Assembly: GCA_030695205.1 (NCBI GenBank)
Contig: JAUYTN010000018.1
Coordinates: 62,001-126,000 of the forward strand
DNA: 64,000 nucleotides
Origin: Burkholderiaceae bacterium
GTDB lineage: Bacteria; Pseudomonadota; Gammaproteobacteria; Burkholderiales; Burkholderiaceae_C
Direction of reading: 5' to 3'
The notes beneath the pieces were generated by a model. That model did not search any database. It was not told the origin of the DNA and saw nothing but the letters and a program-made list of their open reading frames with translations. A program made the position numbers and the translations under genes. Each line of letters begins with the position of its first letter. Position 1 is the first letter of the stretch. Below, one piece after another: positions 8,648 to 21,746 of the stretch.

Positions 8648-10041
8648 ACCAGACGGCGGCACCGGGCGGCCCGTCGCTGAGAAACCGCCTGACCTGGACA
8701 GTGCTGGGCAGCGTGGGCCTGGTCTGGTTGGTGGTGATCGTGGTCACCTGGGTGGACACCCGTCACGAATTGGACGAGTTGCTCGATGCCCACCTGTCCC
8801 AGGCCGCGTCATTGCTGGTGTCCCGGCCGCTGGATGACCTCAACCGCACGGTGTTTCCCGATGCGCCTGTGCTGCACGAGTACCAATCCAGGGTGGTGGT
8901 GCAGGTCTGGCACCACGGCACGCTGGTGGTCCGCTCGGCCACCGCCCCGCTGCAACCACTGGCACCGAACGCGCAGCGGGGGCTGACAGAGGTCAGCCTG
9001 GACGGACAAAGCTGGCGGGTGTTCAGCGCCCCCGGTCGCGACCCCGACGTGGTGGTGCATGTGGCCGAACAGGCCGACTTGCGGGCCGACGTGCTGGACG
9101 CCAGCCTGCGCGGCGTGATTTGGCCTGTGGGCATTGCCCTGCCTTTGCTGGGGCTGGTCATCTGGTGGGCGGTGCGGCGTGCGGTGCAACCTTTGCAGTC
9201 CCTGGGCACCGTGGTGACGCAGCGCCCCCCAGGTGGGCTGGATCCGTTGCCCACACACGACGTTCCCCTGGAGGCGCGGCCCCTGGTGGACGCCCTGAAC
9301 CGGCTGTTTGCCCGCACCGCCGAGCTGATGGATGCCGAGCGCCGCTTCACCGCCGACGCCGCGCACGAGCTGCGCACCCCCATGGCGGCCATCCGCATGC
9401 AGGCCCAGGTGGCCCAGGGAGCCACCCAGGCGGCTGAGCGCGACGATGCCCTGGCCGCCACCGTGCGAGGTTGCGACCGAGCCACCCACCTCATGGAGCA
9501 GCTGCTGCAACTGGCCCGGCTGGAGGGGCAAGACGCCCTGCCAAGCGGCGGCTGCGACCTCAGCGCTTGCATTCGGGCGGTACTGAACGACCTGCAACCC
9601 ATGGCCCTGCGGCGGAGCCAGCATCTGCACTGGGCGCCACCAGCGGCGGCTGCAACAAGCGACCAGCCGGTGGCGTGGGTGGAGTCACCGGCTGGCCTGA
9701 CCACTGTGTTGGTGCGCAACCTGGTGGACAACGCCTTGCGCTACAGCCCGCCGGGCGGCCGTGTGCGGCTGCGAATCGAAACACCCGCAGGCCTGCATGC
9801 GGCACCGGTGCGCCTGGTGCTGCAAGACAGTGGGCCAGGGCTCTCGCCCGCCGATCTGGCCCGCCTGGGTGAGCGGTTTTTCCGGGTACTGGGCAGTGGC
9901 GAGGCAGGCAGCGGGCTGGGCTGGTCCATCGTGACCCGCATTGCCAGGCTGTATGGCCTGACGGTGGCGGTGACACGCAGCGCAGAACTGGGTGGGCTGC
10001 GTGTCAGCGTGACATGGCCCACCACCGAAAGTCAAAAGTAA
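8644..10041 (+). CDS. Sensor histidine kinase (PmrB/QseC type)
   Basis: Inner-membrane partner of the regulator just upstream, 465 residues. Membrane segments lie at about 17-37 and 158-180 and flank a periplasmic sensor of about 120 residues. The HisKA box FTADAAHELRTPMAAIR has the phospho-accepting His at about 241. The ATPase domain carries N in NLVDNALRYSPPGG (N box) and the G motifs DSGPGL and G-S-G-L-G-W-S-I-V. The periplasmic loop has several acidic residues but no copied PmrB iron motif (ExxE) that I could confirm. The stop is followed by a dispersed repeat copy before the PAP2 gene. Confidence 0.93.
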   Translation: MNQTAAPGGPSLRNRLTWTVLGSVGLVWLVVIVVTWVDTRHELDELLDAHLSQAASLLVSRPLDDLNRTVFPDAPVLHEYQSRVVVQVWHHGTLVVRSATAPLQPLAPNAQRGLTEVSLDGQSWRVFSAPGRDPDVVVHVAEQADLRADVLDASLRGVIWPVGIALPLLGLVIWWAVRRAVQPLQSLGTVVTQRPPGGLDPLPTHDVPLEARPLVDALNRLFARTAELMDAERRFTADAAHELRTPMAAIRMQAQVAQGATQAAERDDALAATVRGCDRATHLMEQLLQLARLEGQDALPSGGCDLSACIRAVLNDLQPMALRRSQHLHWAPPAAAATSDQPVAWVESPAGLTTVLVRNLVDNALRYSPPGGRVRLRIETPAGLHAAPVRLVLQDSGPGLSPADLARLGERFFRVLGSGEAGSGLGWSIVTRIARLYGLTVAVTRSAELGGLRVSVTWPTTESQK

Positions 10042-10042
10042 C

Positions 10043-10097
10043 CATAGCTGCAAACCATTACACAGCAACCGATCCAGGCATATTTTTTTAATATTTC
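10043..10097 (+). repeat. AT-rich dispersed repeat, copy between kinase and PAP2 gene
   Basis: The most diverged copy of the family. It keeps CATAGCTGCAAAC at the left and GGCATATTTTTTTAATATTT at the right, but the central AAGCGC has decayed. It starts 1 base after the kinase stop and ends 8 bases before the GTG start of the PAP2 gene, so it occupies the whole junction within the operon. Confidence 0.5.
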
Positions 10098-10105
10098 CTA
10101 AACAC

Positions 10106-10801
10106 GTGGCCCATCCACTCGCCCACCCTGCCCGGCACAAGCTGCTGCTGGCCCTCTTGCTATCGGGCCTGGGAGTGCTCGCGCTCGATGCCCTGGGCCT
10201 GGACCTGCCCTTGGCCCGCTGGCTGGGCAATGGGCAAGGCTTTCCCCTGAGGGACCACTGGGTGCTGAGCACTGTGCTGCACAGCGGGGCAAGGTCGGTG
10301 GGCTGGCTGGTGCTGTTGGCGCTGACCCTGTGCACCGTTCGACCCGTGGGCATATTCGCGGCCATGGCCCACCGCGAGCGCGTCTGGATGGTCGCCAGCA
10401 TCTGGTTGTCCGTCGTGCTGATCGCAGTTGTCAAGGGCATCAGCACCAGCGCATGCCCTTGGGACCTGGTTGAATTTGGAGGAACTACCCCCTACCTGTC
10501 CCACTGGTCCTGGCTCACAGGACCGGCAGCCTCAGCGTCGGGCGGACACTGCTTTCCGGCGGGCCATGCCTCCACCGCCTTTGCGTTTCTGGCGGTACCG
10601 CTGTGGCTTCATCGGGTTCAGCCCACGTGGGCATGGCGGTCCCTGTGGGGTATTTTGGCCACTGGCCTGGTACTGGGCGTGGCCCAGCAGGTGCGGGGGG
10701 CCCACTTTCTCAGCCACACACTCTGGAGTGCCTGGCTGTGCGCAGCGGTGGCCCTGGCCGCCTTCCTGGGGGCTGGGCAGCGTCAAGGGCGCGAGATATA
10801 G
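10106..10801 (+). CDS. PAP2 superfamily membrane phosphatase
   Basis: A 231-residue integral membrane phosphatase with about five to six hydrophobic segments. PAP2 motifs are K-G-I-S...C-P-W-D-L (variant of K-x6-R-P), C-F-P-A-G-H-A-S-T-A-F (PSGH-like, catalytic His) and R-G-A-H-F-L-S-H-T-L-W-S-A-W (the SR-x5-H-x3-D motif, with Ser/Trp where Asp is usual). The same set occurs in lipid A phosphatases of the LpxE/LpxF/YeiU type. Following eptA and its regulators, dephosphorylation of lipid A or undecaprenyl-PP is the natural guess. The start is a GTG with no clear ribosome-binding site. It converges with and overlaps the Hpt gene by 19 bp. Confidence 0.8.
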   Translation: MAHPLAHPARHKLLLALLLSGLGVLALDALGLDLPLARWLGNGQGFPLRDHWVLSTVLHSGARSVGWLVLLALTLCTVRPVGIFAAMAHRERVWMVASIWLSVVLIAVVKGISTSACPWDLVEFGGTTPYLSHWSWLTGPAASASGGHCFPAGHASTAFAFLAVPLWLHRVQPTWAWRSLWGILATGLVLGVAQQVRGAHFLSHTLWSAWLCAAVALAAFLGAGQRQGREI

Positions 10802-11145
10802 GCCGACAGGGCGGTCCGCGCCAGCGCAGCGCCGTGCGCCAGGTCTGGCATGAGTGCGCGGCAGGCGGCCAAATCGCCAGCCAGGGCGTGCTTCTCCATG
10901 TCGGACGCCAGCTGGGACAGCGCCTTGGCCCCCAGGTTGCCCGAGCTGCCCTTGAGCGAATGGGCGGCTGCACGAACGGCGGCGGCGTCGCCATCCAAGC
11001 CTTGGCCAACAGCCGCCACCTCGCCGTCCAGTCCATCGAGGAAAGATTGGATGATCTCGCCCAGCGCATCACTGAGCATGTCTTTGAGGTCGTCAAGCGC
11101 GACCAGGTCCAGAACGGCCAAATTGACGGAAGGAGAACTGCTCAT
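10783..11145 (-). CDS. Stand-alone Hpt-domain phosphotransfer protein
   Basis: A 120-residue histidine phosphotransfer protein. The Hpt core is AAHSLKGSSGNLGAKAL, with the phospho-His at about residue 63, followed by a four-helix pattern through about residue 110. It carries no other domain. It sits divergent from the large hybrid kinase gene, which has its own C-terminal Hpt, so it could serve as an extra phosphate shuttle or sink for that kinase or another one. The start is the ATG giving MSSSPSVNL with GGAG-type bases upstream on the minus strand. Confidence 0.9.
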   Translation of the reverse strand: MSSSPSVNLAVLDLVALDDLKDMLSDALGEIIQSFLDGLDGEVAAVGQGLDGDAAAVRAAAHSLKGSSGNLGAKALSQLASDMEKHALAGDLAACRALMPDLAHGAALARTALSAYISRP

Positions 11146-11805
11146 AGGAATACGTTGGCTACAGGTTGAAAAGGAACTGCCATGACCGCCCAACAAGTTG
11201 CTTCAGCCCATGGCCTGGCAGCCTGTAAGGCATTCGGCATCGAAGCGAAATCAGGCCCCAGCAAGGCCAGCCTTTTGCTGCCGCCGTCGGCCTGCAGCCG
11301 ATGCCTCCAGAAAGTCCGACAGGCTGCCGGACATTCCTGAGTTCATCTTAGCGGCTTTCCTGTATGCAACCCGACCAACAGCCCGTCTGAAACACCACCC
11401 GCGTAAGGTGATCGTGGATGCGCCGTCGCCAACCAACAGCACGCCGGGCACCAGGGTGGCCACACCCTGCGGACAGGCTTCATTCGGGCTTGGTCGAGAA
11501 AAACAGGCAGGACAGCAGGCGGCGCATCCGGATCGAACCACAGCAGGGGATATCTGGCGGCTTTGCCGAACACAACCCCTGGCCGAGTGAGCGCTGCCAA
11601 GACATCTGGGCCGAGATCCCACACACCTTCGGTGCGTTGTCGCCCGCAGGTGAAAGAAACATGCCATCAGCGTCGGCGGAGCTGCGCTTTCGTTCGCTGC
11701 CACACAGAGGGAAACCAGCGCCATGCATATGGTCGGCAAACCCAATCTGGCCGCAACGGCCGATGGCCCGCCAAACACCTCCAACCCCCCAACTTGGCAT
11801 TGACC
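11146..11805. other. 660-bp region without a convincing gene
   Basis: Lies between the divergent Hpt and hybrid kinase genes. Several frames stay open on both strands but none has a believable start, ribosome-binding site or family similarity. A minus-strand stretch (about 11480-11624) reads [19 protein letters not shown], which looks protein-like, but the neighbouring residues fall into another frame. It could be a decayed gene fragment. The promoters of both flanking genes must also be here. Confidence 0.4.
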
Positions 11806-15578
<3,773 letters not shown>

Positions 15579-15582
<4 letters not shown>

Positions 15583-16724
15583 ATGACCTGAACGGCGCCA
15601 TCAAACACACGGTACTGGTGGTCGATGACACGCCGGACAACCTGTTCCTGATGAAAAACCTGCTGCAAAGCCACTACCGGGTGAAGCTGGCGACCTCGGG
15701 GGAACAGGCCCTGAACATTGCGGCGGCGAACTCGCCACCCGACATGATTCTGCTGGACATCATGATGCCGGGCATGGATGGCTACGAGGTGTGCAGGCAA
15801 CTGAAGCACGACGCCCGCACCGCGACCATCCCGGTCATTTTTCTGACTTCGCGCGCAGACATCGAAGACGAAGAAAAAGGCCTGGAGCTGGGTGCGGTGG
15901 ACTACATCACCAAACCGATTTGCCCGCCCATCGTCCTGGCGCGGGTCAAAAGTCACCTGGCACTGAAGGTGATCGATGATTTTCTGCGTGACCAGAACCA
16001 CCAGCTGGAACTTGAAGTGGCCAAGCGTGTGCTGGAGGTCACAGCCATACAGGATGTGACGATTCTGGTGTTGGCATCGCTGGCCGAAACCCGTGACAAC
16101 GACACGGGCAACCACCTTCGCCGCACCCAGTTTTACGTGAAGGCACTGGCCGACAAACTGCGCGACCACCCGCGCTTTGCGGCCTTCCTGACCCCTGCCA
16201 CCATTCAGGCCATTTTCAAATCCGCCCCGCTGCACGACATCGGCAAGGTCGGCATTCCCGACCACATCCTGCTGAAGCCGGGACGGCTGGAGCCGCATGA
16301 GTTCGAGGTTATGAAAACCCACACCACGCTGGGCTACAACGCCATTCAACAGGCAGAACGTGCGCTGGGCACCCCCGTGCCGTTCCTGTCATTTGCCATG
16401 GACATCGCGCTGTCTCACCAGGAAAAATGGGATGGCAGCGGCTACCCGCAGGGGCTGGCTGGCGATGCCATTCCCATCGCGGCGCGTCTGATGGCGGTGG
16501 CAGATGTGTATGACGCACTGATTTGCCGGCGCGTGTACAAGGCGCCCATGCCGCACGACAGCGCCGTGAAGATCATGCGGGAAGGCCGTGGCACCCACTT
16601 TGACGCAGACGTGCTCGATGCCTTCATCAACAGCCAGACAGAGTTTGTGGCCATTGCAGAACGCTTCACCGACACGGATGCCGATCTGGCCCGTCTGGGG
16701 ACAGCATCGACACAATCAACCTGA
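15579..16724 (+). CDS. Response regulator with HD-GYP domain (c-di-GMP phosphodiesterase)
   Basis: An RpfG-like protein of 381 residues: receiver domain at about 10-125 ([10 protein letters not shown], Asp in [13 protein letters not shown]) followed by an HD-GYP domain at about 160-350. The metal HD pair is in [11 protein letters not shown] (about 217-227), and the GYP motif is intact in [14 protein letters not shown]. It is translationally coupled to the hybrid kinase (ATGA overlap), so the kinase phosphorelay probably switches c-di-GMP hydrolysis. No DNA-binding domain is present. Confidence 0.93.
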
Positions 16725-16875
16725 GCGCAGATCGGTCGCAGCAGCAACCTACGGGCATGACAAACGCAGAAGGCCTGCGCCCTGCTGGGTGTGACAGCGC
16801 ACCGACAAGCGCGTACCTGACGTGCAACATGGCCTTCACGCCAGTGCGACTTTTCCACTGGCAACGAAAGCGCCC

Positions 16876-18546
16876 ATGTCCTCCCTTCAGTTTTCCGCCC
16901 TTGCCGCACTGGTTGTTTGTCCCGCCGTTCTGGCGGCCGCCCCGCCCGTTGCGGGGGGGCTGATGCAGCAAATCGTGCCCGTGGCAACCAGCCCGGAGGT
17001 GCCGCGCCCAAGCAGCCTTGGTGCCACCCAGGCCAACCCGACACCCGCACCCGACACACGGGTGGGCAACACCACACTGCTGGTCAAACACCTCCGTGTC
17101 AGCGGGTCAACGGTGTACCCCGAGCGCGACTTGCTGGCGTTGACCGGCTTCCAACCGGGCTCAAGCCTGACGCTGACCGAGCTGCAGGCCATGGCGACCA
17201 GGGTGACCGATCACTACCGCCGCAACGGCTACTTCGTGGCAAGGGCCTACCTGCCCGCACAGGACATCCAGAACGGTGAGGTCACGATTGAGGTGATTGA
17301 AGGGCGGTACGGCCAAGTCAGCGTGAGCGACTCCGCCGGCCTGTCGCCTGCGGTGACCGCAGGCATTCTGGACGGCGTCAACCCAGGCGAACCCGTGGCC
17401 GCCGATGTGCTGGAAAGTCGGCTGCTGATGCTGTCCGATCTGCCAGGTGTGAATGTGCGCTCCACCCTGGTGCCCGGTGCCTCGCTGGGCGCGTCGGACC
17501 TGATGGTGGAGGTGACACCGGGCAAGCGCGTGAGTGGTCACATCGACATCGACAACGCAGGCAACCGCTACACCGGCGTGGGCCGACTGGGGGCCACCCT
17601 GAACCTCAACAACCTGGCTGGCCGGGGTGATGTGGCCAGCCTGCGGGCCATGACATCGGGCTCGGGCCTGGACTATGCACGGGCCTCGTACCAGATGCAG
17701 TTTGGCAAGGCACGGGCGGGCGTGGCGTACAGCCACATGGGCTATTCGCTGGGCCATGAGTTCGATGCACTGGGTGCCACCGGCACAGCCCGCATTGCCA
17801 GCGTGTTTGGCAGCTACCCGCTGGTGCGGTCGCGGTCGGCCAACCTGAACGCAGGTCTGGCGCTGGACAGCAAGGTGTTTGACGACCACATGGCCAGCAC
17901 GCAGTCATCGGCCCGCAAAAAGTCCCAGGCACTCATGGCCAGCCTGTATGGCGACCAGCAGGACAGACAGGGCATCAGCACCTACTCGCTCACCTGGACA
18001 GCCGGCAACATTGACCTGCACAACCCGGTTGCCCGCAGCATCGACGCTGCCACCGCGCGCAGCAACGGGCATTTCAACAAGCTGGGCTTCGGCGCCAGCC
18101 GATTGCAAAGCCTGACCGACACGCTGTCGGTGTACGGGGCCATCAACGGCCAGTTCAGCAACGAAAACCTGGACGTGTCGGAAAAAATGGAACTGGGTGG
18201 CATGTACGCCGTGCGCGCCTACCCGGAAGGCGAGGCCTATGGCGACCAGGGTTATGTGGTCACGCTGGAGGCGCGCTGGCGGGTGGCCCAGGCTGCCTGG
18301 GCCAGACCCAACCAGTTGTACCTGATCGCGTTCGTGGACGCGGGCACGGTGGAAGCCAACAAAAGGCCTTGGGATGCTGGCACCAACCGCCGCACGCTCA
18401 GCGGCGCAGGGGTGGGCGTGAACTGGACGGTGGCCAATGACCTGGTGGTCAGGGCGTACTACGCCCGCAAATTGGGCAATGAAGCAGCGACATCGGCCCC
18501 GGACAAGTCCGGGCGCTTCTGGATACAGGCTGTGAAGTACTTCTGA
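16876..18546 (+). CDS. TpsB outer-membrane transporter (ShlB/FhaC family)
   Basis: The pore of a two-partner secretion system, 556 residues. A signal peptide begins at the chosen ATG (MSSLQFSALAALVVCPAVLAA). It is followed by a short linker, a POTRA-2 ShlB domain (about 70-145, Y-x-R-N-G-Y-F-V-A-R-A-Y-L-P) and a second POTRA (about 150-220). The C-terminal beta-barrel runs from about 225 and ends with R-F-W-I-Q-A-V-K-Y-F, a terminal aromatic as in outer-membrane proteins. A VRAYPEGEAYGDQGY segment matches the conserved barrel motif of the family. Its substrate gene follows 74 bp downstream. An upstream in-frame ATG at 16822 would add 18 residues before the signal peptide. Confidence 0.92.
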   Translation: MSSLQFSALAALVVCPAVLAAAPPVAGGLMQQIVPVATSPEVPRPSSLGATQANPTPAPDTRVGNTTLLVKHLRVSGSTVYPERDLLALTGFQPGSSLTLTELQAMATRVTDHYRRNGYFVARAYLPAQDIQNGEVTIEVIEGRYGQVSVSDSAGLSPAVTAGILDGVNPGEPVAADVLESRLLMLSDLPGVNVRSTLVPGASLGASDLMVEVTPGKRVSGHIDIDNAGNRYTGVGRLGATLNLNNLAGRGDVASLRAMTSGSGLDYARASYQMQFGKARAGVAYSHMGYSLGHEFDALGATGTARIASVFGSYPLVRSRSANLNAGLALDSKVFDDHMASTQSSARKKSQALMASLYGDQQDRQGISTYSLTWTAGNIDLHNPVARSIDAATARSNGHFNKLGFGASRLQSLTDTLSVYGAINGQFSNENLDVSEKMELGGMYAVRAYPEGEAYGDQGYVVTLEARWRVAQAAWARPNQLYLIAFVDAGTVEANKRPWDAGTNRRTLSGAGVGVNWTVANDLVVRAYYARKLGNEAATSAPDKSGRFWIQAVKYF

Positions 18547-18620
18547 GCCTCCGCCTCCGCCCCTGGCTCTGCGCCAGCCAGCCCTTCTATTCCCCATTGG
18601 ATGCCTGCGGGTACCTGAAC

Positions 18621-21600
18621 ATGAACCACATTTTTTTCTCCGTCTGGTGCGAGCAGTCACAGACGTTCGTCGCCGTTCCTGAAACCACCTCCAGCGCTGG
18701 CAAGCAAACCTCTGGCACCAGGGCCAGGCTGGCCGCGCCGCCTGTGTTCAGGCTACGCCATTTCGCGCTGGCGGTGGCGCTGAGCACCGGCACACTGGCA
18801 CTCGCTGTGCCCACGGGCGGTGTGGTGACCACAGGGTCGGCCACGGTGGGTACATCAGCAGGCGTGACCACCATCGTGCAGGGCACGCCCAACGTCGTCA
18901 TCAATTGGCAGAGCTTTGGCCTGGCCCCTGCCGAACAGGTCCGGTTTGTGCAGCCCGGCACCCACTCCATCGCGGTCAACCGCGTACTGGGCGCCGACCC
19001 TTCCGTCATATTGGGAACACTCACGGCCAATGGCAAGGTGTTCCTCGTCAACCCCAACGGCATCTTGTTTGGCCAGGGGGCGCAGGTCCATGTGGGTGGC
19101 CTGGTGGCATCCACCCTGCAACTGGCAGATGGCGATTTGTCCAGGGGCGAGTTCCGCTTTGCTGGCGACAGCACGGCATCGGTGGTCAACCAGGGGAACA
19201 TCCGCGCCCAAGGTGGGCAGGTGGCTCTGTTGGGCGCCACCGTGCGCAACAGCGGCAACATCGTGGCCGACCTGGGGTCGGTGGCGCTGGCTGCAGGCAA
19301 GTCGATCACCTTGGATTTTGTGGGTGATGGCCTGCTGCAAGTGGCCGTGACCGAGGCCGCCCTGAATGCCTTGGTACACAACGGCGGGCTGGTGCAGGCC
19401 GATGGCGGCCAGATCGTGCTCAACGCCAATGCGGGCAGCGGACTGCTGCAAGGTGCCGTCAACCATACGGGCGTGCTGCAAGCACACAGCGTGGGCACCC
19501 GCAACGGCCGCATCACCCTGTTGGGCGGCGCTGAGACGGCTATTTTGGTGGGTGGTACCCTGGATGCATCCGGCCTGGCCACAGGCCAAATGGGCGGCAC
19601 GGTCCATGTGCTGGGCGGCACGGTCAGTTTGAGTGGCGCACAGGTGCAGGCTTCCGGCGACGCAGGCGGTGGCACGGTGCTGGTGGGGGGCGACTACCAG
19701 GGGTCAGGACCCTTGCGCCGCGCCCAAAACACATCGCTGGACAGCGCCACGGCGGTCAAAGCCGATGCGATCACGGCGGGCCACGGCGGGCAGATTGTGG
19801 TGTGGTCAGACGGCCGCACCGATGTGGCGGGCGTGCTGTCTGCGCGCGGCGGCAGCCAGGCGGGTGACGGCGGCCTCATCGAAACCTCCGGCCACAAAGT
19901 ATCGGTAGCCGGTGGCACCGAAGTGAACACATTGGCCCCGGCAGGCCAAACAGGCTTGTGGTTGCTGGACCCGCCAGACTACATCATTGCGGGCGCAGGC
20001 GGTGACGAAACGCCCGCCCAGGTGACCACCAGCCTGGCCGCCACCAACCGGCTGATCGTGGCAACCAACGACGTCGTGGTGGCCGACGCGCTCACCTGGA
20101 CCACGGCACAAACGCTCACGCTGCGCGCGGGCAACAACGTCAACATCAATGCCGCAGTGACCGCCAGTACCGCCGGTTCAGGCATCGTGCTGGAGGCTGG
20201 CAACGATGTGAACGTGGCAGCAGCCATGACCGCCAGCGGCGCGGGCTCTGTGATTCGGATGACGGCAGTGCGCGATGTGACCGCGTCGGGCGTCGTCACC
20301 GCCAGCGCCAGCGGCGCATTGATCGAGATGAGCGCGGGCCGCAACACCAGTGTGGGTGTGGTTACGGCAGATGGCGGGGGGTCCATCAACCTCAAGGCCA
20401 GCAACAACGTCATCGTGAACGGTGCAGTGGGCGCAGACGGGGGCCCGGTCAGCCTGCGTGCTGACAACGACGGCACTGGCCCCGGCTTGGCGGGCGGCAC
20501 AGTGGTGTTTGCCGGTGCGGGTGCGGTGAGTGCGCCCAACACCAGCATCCGCTTCAACCCCGACGGGTACGGCAACACCGGCGCAGAAATCGCGGCTTAC
20601 GTCACCAAGGTCACCGGTGCACTGGATGCGCGCGCCTGGGTCTTTGGCCAGGGGGTTGACAAGGTGTACGACGGCAACGTGACCGACACCCTGGCGTTCA
20701 GGGGCACACCCACACTGGGTGGCGACGTCACCCTGGTGCCAGGCACAGCAGCGTTTGACACCAAAGACGTCGGCACCGGCAAAACCGTGACGTTCAGTGG
20801 TTACACGCTGGGCGGGGTCGATGTGGCCCGGTTTGACCTGTTCGCCGCAGCTGGGTTGACCACCGCCGACATCACCCCAGCCCCGCTGACTGTGACGGCC
20901 AGCGATGTGGTCAAGGCCTATGGCGACACACCCACGCTGAGCGGCTTCACATCCGCCGGACTGGTCAACGCCGAAACCATTGGCAGCGTGACCGAAACCA
21001 GCCCTGGCCAGATTGCCACGGCCAACGTGGCGGGCAGCCCGTATGCCATCACGCCCAGCGCGGCCACTGGCGGGACGTTTACCCCGTCGAACTACACCAT
21101 CACCTACGTCAATGGCGTGCTCACCGTCACGCCTGTGGCGCTGACTGTGACGGCCAGCGATGTGGTCAAGGCCTATGGCGACACACCCACGCTGAGCGGC
21201 TTCACATCCGCCGGGCTGGTCAACGCCGAAACCATTGGCAGCGTGACCGAAACCAGCCCTGGCCAGATTGCCACGGCCAACGTGGCGGGCAGCCCCTACG
21301 CCATCACGCCCAGCGCGGCCACTGGCGGGACGTTTACCCCGTCGAACTACACCATCACCTACGTCAATGGCGTGCTCACCGTCACGCCTGTCGCTCCACC
21401 TGTTATCCCACCTGTGGTGCCGCCAGTCATTCCTCCTGTGATCCCGCCTGTTGTTCCACCGGTGGTGCCACCTGCAGTTCCACCCGGCCAAGTGCCTGAG
21501 GATGACCTGATTCCCCCAGTCGTGCCGCTTCGCGTGTTGCCGCCAGCCACGCCGCCGGAATTGCAAACACTGCTCATACCGCCGCCCATCACACCCATTG

Positions 21601-21746
21601 ACCAGACAGTGCCTGCACCACCAGCCCTGCAAGCCCTGCCCCCTCAGCCGGCCCAACCGGCACCCTTGGTCCTGCCTGAACCCGCGCGCTCGCCAGCACC
21701 GCCCGTCAACCCGGCCCAGCGCCCGCCGAAGCAAGACAGAAATTGA
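18621..21746 (+). CDS. TpsA exoprotein (filamentous haemagglutinin-type adhesin) with MBG repeats
   Basis: Substrate of the upstream TpsB, 1041 residues. It opens with an extended-signal-peptide-like segment (MNHIFFSVWCEQSQTFVAV), a linker and a hydrophobic core (about 45-63). The TPS secretion domain (about 65-300) has the hallmark NPNGILFGQGAQV. A YDG-type segment (about 680-750) precedes two nearly identical 85-residue MBG-like repeats (about 756-925, each T-V-T-A-S-D-V-V-K-A-Y-G-D). A Pro-Val/Ile-Pro region (about 928-958) and a Pro-rich tail ending Q-D-R-N follow. It is short for the family, which often exceeds 2000 residues. The Pro-rich end could hold the C-terminus in the periplasm, as the FHA prodomain does. 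The stop overlaps the next gene (TTGA). Confidence 0.9.
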   Translation: MNHIFFSVWCEQSQTFVAVPETTSSAGKQTSGTRARLAAPPVFRLRHFALAVALSTGTLALAVPTGGVVTTGSATVGTSAGVTTIVQGTPNVVINWQSFGLAPAEQVRFVQPGTHSIAVNRVLGADPSVILGTLTANGKVFLVNPNGILFGQGAQVHVGGLVASTLQLADGDLSRGEFRFAGDSTASVVNQGNIRAQGGQVALLGATVRNSGNIVADLGSVALAAGKSITLDFVGDGLLQVAVTEAALNALVHNGGLVQADGGQIVLNANAGSGLLQGAVNHTGVLQAHSVGTRNGRITLLGGAETAILVGGTLDASGLATGQMGGTVHVLGGTVSLSGAQVQASGDAGGGTVLVGGDYQGSGPLRRAQNTSLDSATAVKADAITAGHGGQIVVWSDGRTDVAGVLSARGGSQAGDGGLIETSGHKVSVAGGTEVNTLAPAGQTGLWLLDPPDYIIAGAGGDETPAQVTTSLAATNRLIVATNDVVVADALTWTTAQTLTLRAGNNVNINAAVTASTAGSGIVLEAGNDVNVAAAMTASGAGSVIRMTAVRDVTASGVVTASASGALIEMSAGRNTSVGVVTADGGGSINLKASNNVIVNGAVGADGGPVSLRADNDGTGPGLAGGTVVFAGAGAVSAPNTSIRFNPDGYGNTGAEIAAYVTKVTGALDARAWVFGQGVDKVYDGNVTDTLAFRGTPTLGGDVTLVPGTAAFDTKDVGTGKTVTFSGYTLGGVDVARFDLFAAAGLTTADITPAPLTVTASDVVKAYGDTPTLSGFTSAGLVNAETIGSVTETSPGQIATANVAGSPYAITPSAATGGTFTPSNYTITYVNGVLTVTPVALTVTASDVVKAYGDTPTLSGFTSAGLVNAETIGSVTETSPGQIATANVAGSPYAITPSAATGGTFTPSNYTITYVNGVLTVTPVAPPVIPPVVPPVIPPVIPPVVPPVVPPAVPPGQVPEDDLIPPVVPLRVLPPATPPELQTLLIPPPITPIDQTVPAPPALQALPPQPAQPAPLVLPEPARSPAPPVNPAQRPPKQDRN
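20886..21395 (+). repeat. Tandem duplication of a 255-bp unit inside tpsA
   Basis: Unit 1 is 20886-21140 and unit 2 is 21141-21395, both starting CTGACTGTGACGGCCAGCG. I see three substitutions between them over most of the length (two synonymous sites: CCGGA/CCGGG and CCGTAT/CCCTAC) plus changes in the last few bases. Each unit encodes one 85-residue MBG-like domain. Near-identity at the DNA level points to a recent duplication or ongoing homogenisation. Confidence 0.95.

Noticed and set aside
21400..21480. CRISPR-like short repeats CCxCCTGTxxTxCC
   Set aside because: These are codons of the Pro-Val/Ile-Pro region of tpsA, in frame, with no spacers of constant length.
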